From positions 1-64,000 of the forward strand of contig CALVJY010000007.1 of assembly GCA_944332455.1 (NCBI GenBank): DNA of 64,000 bases. The letters run 5' to 3'. The position numbers and the translations under genes were made by a program. Below, in pieces: positions 61,829-64,000 of the stretch; position 1 is the stretch's first letter; each line of letters starts with the position of its first letter. Under the pieces are notes generated by a model, which was not told where the DNA came from, did not search any database, and saw only the letters and a program-made list of their open reading frames with translations. Origin of the DNA: an uncultured Clostridia bacterium. Its GTDB lineage: Bacteria; Bacillota; Clostridia; Christensenellales; HGM11417.

Positions 61829-64000
61829 TTACAGGTTGAACCACTTCAGCTCCCCCGGGCCGAGCGAGAGCTCATGCGGGCGCTTTTGCAGGTCGAAGCA
61901 GGTCGTCGTTTTCGGCCGCTCGCTGTTGTTGACGGCAGCCCAGATCCCGCTCCCCGGATAAAAGTGGACTTCGATCTCCGGATCCGAGGAAAAGGCGCGA
62001 AACATCTCCTCCTCCCGGTGCGCGCTCCAGAAAAGCGCACGGTACATCAGCCTGGCATTTTGCAGGCTGTAAGGCAGGCCCGCGAAGTACACGCCCCGGC
62101 CACGGCCGAATTCGTTGGCCGCCAGCCGGACTTCGCCGACGTTGACGTCCCGCCGGCAGCGCTCCGAAAAGACGACGTCCAGCACCTCGGCTCCTTTCAG
62201 GGCATAGATCTGCTTCATCCCTTCCCCGAAGTCGATCTCGCCCCGGACGTCCCCGGTGATAAAATGCGGCCGCTTTGTCAGGTTGTACTTGTCCTCGCTC
62301 AGGGTAAAGCCCAGCTCCTTGTCCACCCCCAGCACCCCGGCGAGCTGGAAAAAGCGCCCGCCCTTCGGCCAGGCCGAGGGCTCTCCGACCCCGATGAAGC
62401 CGTGCCCTGCGGCCACCCAGGCCCGGATGGCGGAAATCAGCCCTTCGTCGGACCAGGCGTCGCCCCCCGAAAAGGCGGTCCCGGCATCGCCCGCATTGAT
62501 CAGGACGTCGATCTCCGGATCGACGCCTTTTTCGCGGACCTCATCGAAGGAGAGGAAACGGACTTTGACAGGGAGCCCGGAAAGAGCTTCCAACACCCCC
62601 TGATACGAATAGATCTGCTGATACCACAGCTCGTGCGCCACCATGTGACACTGCCAGCTGCGCAGGCTTCCCCAGGCGTTCAGGATACCCACCGTTAGAC
62701 CGCACCAAGGCTCAGAGGCCGTTTCAGCGATCTCCCGGAACTCCCGGCAGATCTCGGAAACCCGGTCCACGAATGACGGGAATTTTGCCGCCAGCGACAG
62801 GTAGCCGCCGAACCCGATGCGGTCGAGGGGCTCGCGCAGCAGGGCCCGGCGGGCCGTCCGCCAGTTCCGGTCCAGCTCGGCCCTTGCTCCTTCCTCGTTG
62901 CCCTCGAAAAAGGTGTCGGGGAAAAAGTAGGGCAGCAGGCGGCCCTCACGGCAGCGGACGTGAGGGATCTCGGCGAGCATGCGCACGGTCGTGCCGCCGC
63001 CCACGCTGCCGACCACGGCGTCCAGATCCAGCTCCTGAAAAAACGGACCGTAGGGCTCGGCGCCGATCCAGTCATCCCCCAGAAACATCATGGCCTCCTT
63101 GCCGTGGCGGTGTACGATGTCCACCAGAGGCCGGACCGTTGCGCTGACCCGGCGCTGCACAAATTCCATCCAGTCGCGGAATCGGGCCGTCGGAGGACAG
63201 AAGGGGGTGTTGTAGGTGCCCGCGCGGACGAAGTCCTCCGAGCAGAGGGCGTAGCCGTACTCTTGTTCAAAGGCCTTCAGCATGGCGGGCGAAGAGGCCA
63301 GTCCGTAGCCGAACCAGTCCACGTACTTTTCCCTCCCTTTTTCATTGAACAACAGCGTGAACTGGTACAAAAAGGTGGTGAAGCGCACTACGTCGGCCTC
63401 GGGATGGGCAGCGCACCAGGCCTCCATGTGCCGCCGGACGTAGACGGCGGTCTCGGGGAAAGCGGGGTCGTACATCTTCTGCCGGGCGCAGGTCCAGTGG
63501 TTGGTCAGATAGTTGTAGATCTGCACGGGATGCCAGACGATCCGGGCCAGAAAATTGACGGTGTACTCGTGCATGGGCAGAGCTCCGCGGACCGTGACCG
63601 TCCCCTTGTCCGGGTCGGCCGTCCATTCCTCTGTCTTTTGCTCCGCGGTGCGGTCGTACACTTCCCAAAGCTCCAAATGATCCCAGTCCGGCCGGATCTG
63701 CTCGGCAAAATACCCCTGCATGACCTCGATGACGGCTGAGTCGTCCCCGGCCGTCACCCGCTCGCTCATCAGAAAGGCACGGTGCGCCTCCTCGGGGTGG
63801 GCGTCTGCCCAATCGTCGTCCCCCCGCACTACAAAGTAAGTGTGGTAAACTTTTTCCGCAAGCTCTCCGACATTGGACGGAAAGGCCGTCCCGTCGCAGT
63901 CGCGCACGGCGTCCGCCCCCCACCGGGCGGCGATCTTTCGGGTCCCCTCGACAAAGTTTTCATCCGTGGGGATGGTCACTCTTCCAAAATTCTTGTCCAT
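61829..64000 (-). CDS. GH112 galacto-N-biose/lacto-N-biose phosphorylase
   Basis: This 723-residue enzyme aligns from memory along its whole length with bifidobacterial lacto-N-biose phosphorylase. Matches include GRVTIPTDENF at the start, WHPVQIYNYLTNHW, VRFTTFLYQFTLLFNEKGRE, KEAMMFLGDDWIGAEPYGPF near residue 300 with the general-acid Asp, LLPYFFPDTFFEGNE, and GYLSLAAKFPSFVD. It splits beta-1,3-galactosyl N-acetylhexosamines (mucin core 1 or milk-type disaccharides) into galactose 1-phosphate and GalNAc or GlcNAc. The ATG is the last three bases of the window; homologues start similarly, so the gene is probably complete. Its promoter lies outside the window. Confidence 0.92.
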   Translation of the reverse strand: MDKNFGRVTIPTDENFVEGTRKIAARWGADAVRDCDGTAFPSNVGELAEKVYHTYFVVRGDDDWADAHPEEAHRAFLMSERVTAGDDSAVIEVMQGYFAEQIRPDWDHLELWEVYDRTAEQKTEEWTADPDKGTVTVRGALPMHEYTVNFLARIVWHPVQIYNYLTNHWTCARQKMYDPAFPETAVYVRRHMEAWCAAHPEADVVRFTTFLYQFTLLFNEKGREKYVDWFGYGLASSPAMLKAFEQEYGYALCSEDFVRAGTYNTPFCPPTARFRDWMEFVQRRVSATVRPLVDIVHRHGKEAMMFLGDDWIGAEPYGPFFQELDLDAVVGSVGGGTTVRMLAEIPHVRCREGRLLPYFFPDTFFEGNEEGARAELDRNWRTARRALLREPLDRIGFGGYLSLAAKFPSFVDRVSEICREFREIAETASEPWCGLTVGILNAWGSLRSWQCHMVAHELWYQQIYSYQGVLEALSGLPVKVRFLSFDEVREKGVDPEIDVLINAGDAGTAFSGGDAWSDEGLISAIRAWVAAGHGFIGVGEPSAWPKGGRFFQLAGVLGVDKELGFTLSEDKYNLTKRPHFITGDVRGEIDFGEGMKQIYALKGAEVLDVVFSERCRRDVNVGEVRLAANEFGRGRGVYFAGLPYSLQNARLMYRALFWSAHREEEMFRAFSSDPEIEVHFYPGSGIWAAVNNSERPKTTTCFDLQKRPHELSLGPGELKWFNL

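Overview
The window reads as a chromosomal segment of a GC-rich, Gram-positive anaerobe of the Clostridia type, probably a gut commensal. The signs are strong AGGAGG ribosome sites, lipoprotein signal peptides, CUT1 sugar importers with LacI and GntR regulators, sigma-A promoters (TTGACA/TATAAT), a polA-coaE-transglycosylase operon, and several phosphorolytic glycan enzymes. The species cannot be named from sequence alone. Almost every gene is on the minus strand; the exceptions are the GntR regulator and one unknown gene near 58 kb. No phage, IS element, CRISPR array or rRNA was seen.

Layout. 1-708: a tandem array of about 201 bp units, each carrying the 3' end of a tRNA (probably Pro) followed by an intrinsic terminator. 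709-13.8 kb: sugar locus 1, transcribed LacI regulator > binding protein > two permeases > Big-domain surface protein > GH71/GH99-like lipoprotein > GH94 phosphorylase, with two matching LacI operators. 14.1-26.1 kb: a cell-surface block with a membrane protein, a beta-helix-like lipoprotein and a 2603-residue protein that begins with a type IV prepilin signal. 26.6-39.5 kb: sugar locus 2, under a divergent GntR/AraR-type regulator, with two permeases, a binding protein, two surface proteins, an orphan type I periplasmic-binding-protein-like lipoprotein and a GxGYxYP putative hydrolase. 39.8-41 kb: a Rho-like protein that has lost its ATP-binding motifs. 41.4-51 kb: a calcium-type P-ATPase, two small ORFs, GH38 alpha-mannosidase and the Trk potassium uptake pair. 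51-54.3 kb: lytic transglycosylase, coaE and polA. 54.3-57.6 kb: dispersed repeats enclosing tRNA-Ala, tRNA-Val and three small unknown genes. 57.8-64 kb: an unknown gene, then a phosphorolysis operon of GH112 (galacto-N-biose/lacto-N-biose phosphorylase), GH130 (mannoside phosphorylase) and a phosphosugar mutase.

How the genes fit together. Both large loci look like Gram-positive glycan-utilisation loci: surface proteins and lipoproteins bind or trim a glycan outside, a CUT1 ABC importer takes up oligosaccharide, and cytoplasmic phosphorylases release sugar 1-phosphate. No ATPase subunit for the importers is present, so a shared MsmK-type ATPase encoded elsewhere is inferred. GH38, GH112 and GH130 suggest use of host-type N-glycan or mucin sugars.

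The points most worth following up are the ATPase-dead Rho paralogue, the giant prepilin-type protein with its long leader, a shared Cys/Gly C-terminal anchor on three surface proteins, the tRNA-3'-end repeat array, and a duplicated polA promoter within a small dispersed repeat family.
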